A stretch of DNA of 64,000 nt, taken from Cruorifilaria tuberocauda (taxonomy: Eukaryota; Nematoda; Chromadorea; Rhabditida; Onchocercidae). Below are positions 62,677 through 64,000 of the stretch, in pieces. The translations under genes and the position numbers were made by a program. Numbering within the stretch: position 1 is the stretch's first letter; every line of letters starts with the position of its first letter. The stretch covers positions 1 to 64,000 of the forward strand of contig JABVXU010000244.1 in NCBI GenBank assembly GCA_013365365.1, read 5' to 3'. Under the pieces are notes generated by a model that was not told where the DNA came from, searched no databases, and saw only the letters and a list, made by a program, of their open reading frames with translations.

Positions 62677-64000
62677 AAACGAATTGAAGTTAAACGAAGT
62701 CGAAAAGTCACATTCCTTCTTATAAATTCCTCTTTTTTGTAATAGCAACAACAAATAATTCCTGTGATTTTCCTTTCCAATTATGCATTTTATCGAAAGA
62801 AAATAGCAAAGATAAACGAAAAGCGACAAATTATAGCCGAAAAATGTCTTCAATGTACATATCAATTCTATCTTTCAACTATTTCCTCCAATTTTTCACT
62901 TTCAAAAACTTCCAATACTTTTGAGTAAAGCCCATTTTAACTCTTACTTTACTTCCCATCAAATTCTTCCTTTCAATCATAATCAAACAGCTTTTCCCTT
63001 CGATCCTTCCCTGTGCCCAAAGGATTCCATTCTCTTAGCTGCCAATAACTTTTGGCTTACTTACTCCATTACTTTCCTCTTTTTTTCAAATAAATCTAAA
63101 CTTCATTAAATTAACTTGTTCCCGAAATAAACTTTTTGAAGAGGTTTCTCAAAGGATTTTAACGGTATCATTATGATACAAGGATATTTTACATCTTCCG
63201 TTGTTTCATGCTCGATTAAAGTCAAATTTTTTGAGAGAGAAGGAGAGAATAGGAAAAAAAACAGAGAAAATACAGCAACAAAACTTGACTGAATACTTTT
63301 CAATTTTCACTCTATCAAACATATCGAGAATATTTGAAAAGTCATTTTCCAAATTAATTTAGTTCTTTAACCGTAAGCTATATTCCACACAATTCTTTAT
63401 ATAAATGCTAAAAAGAGCCCGAACGCTGTTGACACTCAAATGTGTTAGGCATTTCGCATCAGTAAGCAACAAAAATAATAAAATTACGTTTTAAATAAAC
63501 ATTTCGATTAGTGAAGACAGCGAAAAAAATATCAATAATGGAACATATTATGTTAAATTTAATTACTAACTTATCAACTAATCAATACTTCAAGTTACTT
63601 TGATTGAAATAAATTTTAGAAAGTTTAATTAAACCGTTCCAATGCTTGGGAAATACCAGAAATCAGATGCTAGAATTTTCAATATATATGAATTATTGAA
63701 ATTATTGTTAATAAATTATGAACATTACTTTTTATATATTTATCCTATGAGAAGTGAGTGAATTTATGATTTAAAATGAAGAATAAATGATGGAGAGTTA
63801 TAAATCAGTGATAGTTTATGAAGTTTCTTAGCACTTATTCTTCAATTGTAATAAATAACATTGTAAAATAAGTGAGAGAAAATTATGATAGATTTAGCAC
63901 ATTAGAAGAGATGAATGAAGTTTTACAATTAACACTCTAAAGATGATAATAATTGTGGTACTAGAATATGATGATGATTATTGAGATGAAGTGGTTTTCT
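62677..64000. other. 3' flank of the prepropeptide gene, no further gene seen
   Basis: AT-rich. AATAAA-type motifs occur (for example near 63088). The frames 62921-63109 (+) and 63106-63303 (-) have no support. Confidence 0.5.

Noticed and set aside
62457..62865. Minus-strand ORFs across the peptide repeats
   Set aside because: Shadows of the 42-bp duplication. The + strand has the signal peptide, splice sites and synonymous-only changes.
1..64000. tRNA, rRNA, SL RNA cluster, transposase or CRISPR array
   Set aside because: No cloverleaf with B-box, no spliced-leader core sequence, no transposase-like ORF and no regularly spaced direct repeats were seen on reading both strands.

Overview
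This is an AT-rich animal genomic window with split genes, short exons and long introns. I read it as a nematode, most likely a parasitic spirurid or filarial type. Three things suggest this: the gene set (tetrathymosin, a CAH-3-like carbonic anhydrase, a GAP1-type RasGAP), splice-acceptor-like AG sites 0-17 nt upstream of several start codons (the signature of spliced-leader trans-splicing), and the long AT-rich introns. The species assignment is inference. All exon chains below were assembled by hand from splice signals and reading-frame phase.

Layout. 1-5.7 kb: mostly non-coding, with a weak candidate terminal exon at 269-394. 5.77-19.23 kb (+): a 15-exon RasGAP of the GAP1/RASA2-RASA3 type, 992 codons, with two C2 domains, the GAP domain with its arginine finger, and a PH domain. 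21.3-22.7 kb (-): a four-repeat beta-thymosin, one actin-binding repeat per exon. 26.5-28.2 kb (-): an unrecognised 316-aa protein in five phase-consistent exons. 33.4-35.4 kb: a relatively GC-rich, promoter-like stretch leading into an IER-family (immediate early response) gene at 35.37-36.92 kb (+). 37.1-37.5 kb (-): the 3' end of an unrecognised gene. 41.0-43.6 kb (-): a short-isoform TSC22/bunched-type leucine-zipper protein. 47.0-50.1 kb (-): an apparently active cytosolic alpha-carbonic anhydrase. 53.8-57.6 kb (-): a basic protein carrying a Barentsz/CASC3-like motif pair. 62.2-62.7 kb (+): a 69-aa prepropeptide with two identical copies of a dodecapeptide between dibasic sites, which I consider the most novel item.

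The genes are not an operon or a pathway cluster. They lie on both strands with kilobases between them. The non-coding part holds microsatellites, one minisatellite-like tetranucleotide array, and a strong 46-bp inverted repeat inside a RasGAP intron. I see no rRNA, tRNA, CRISPR array or recognisable transposase gene.
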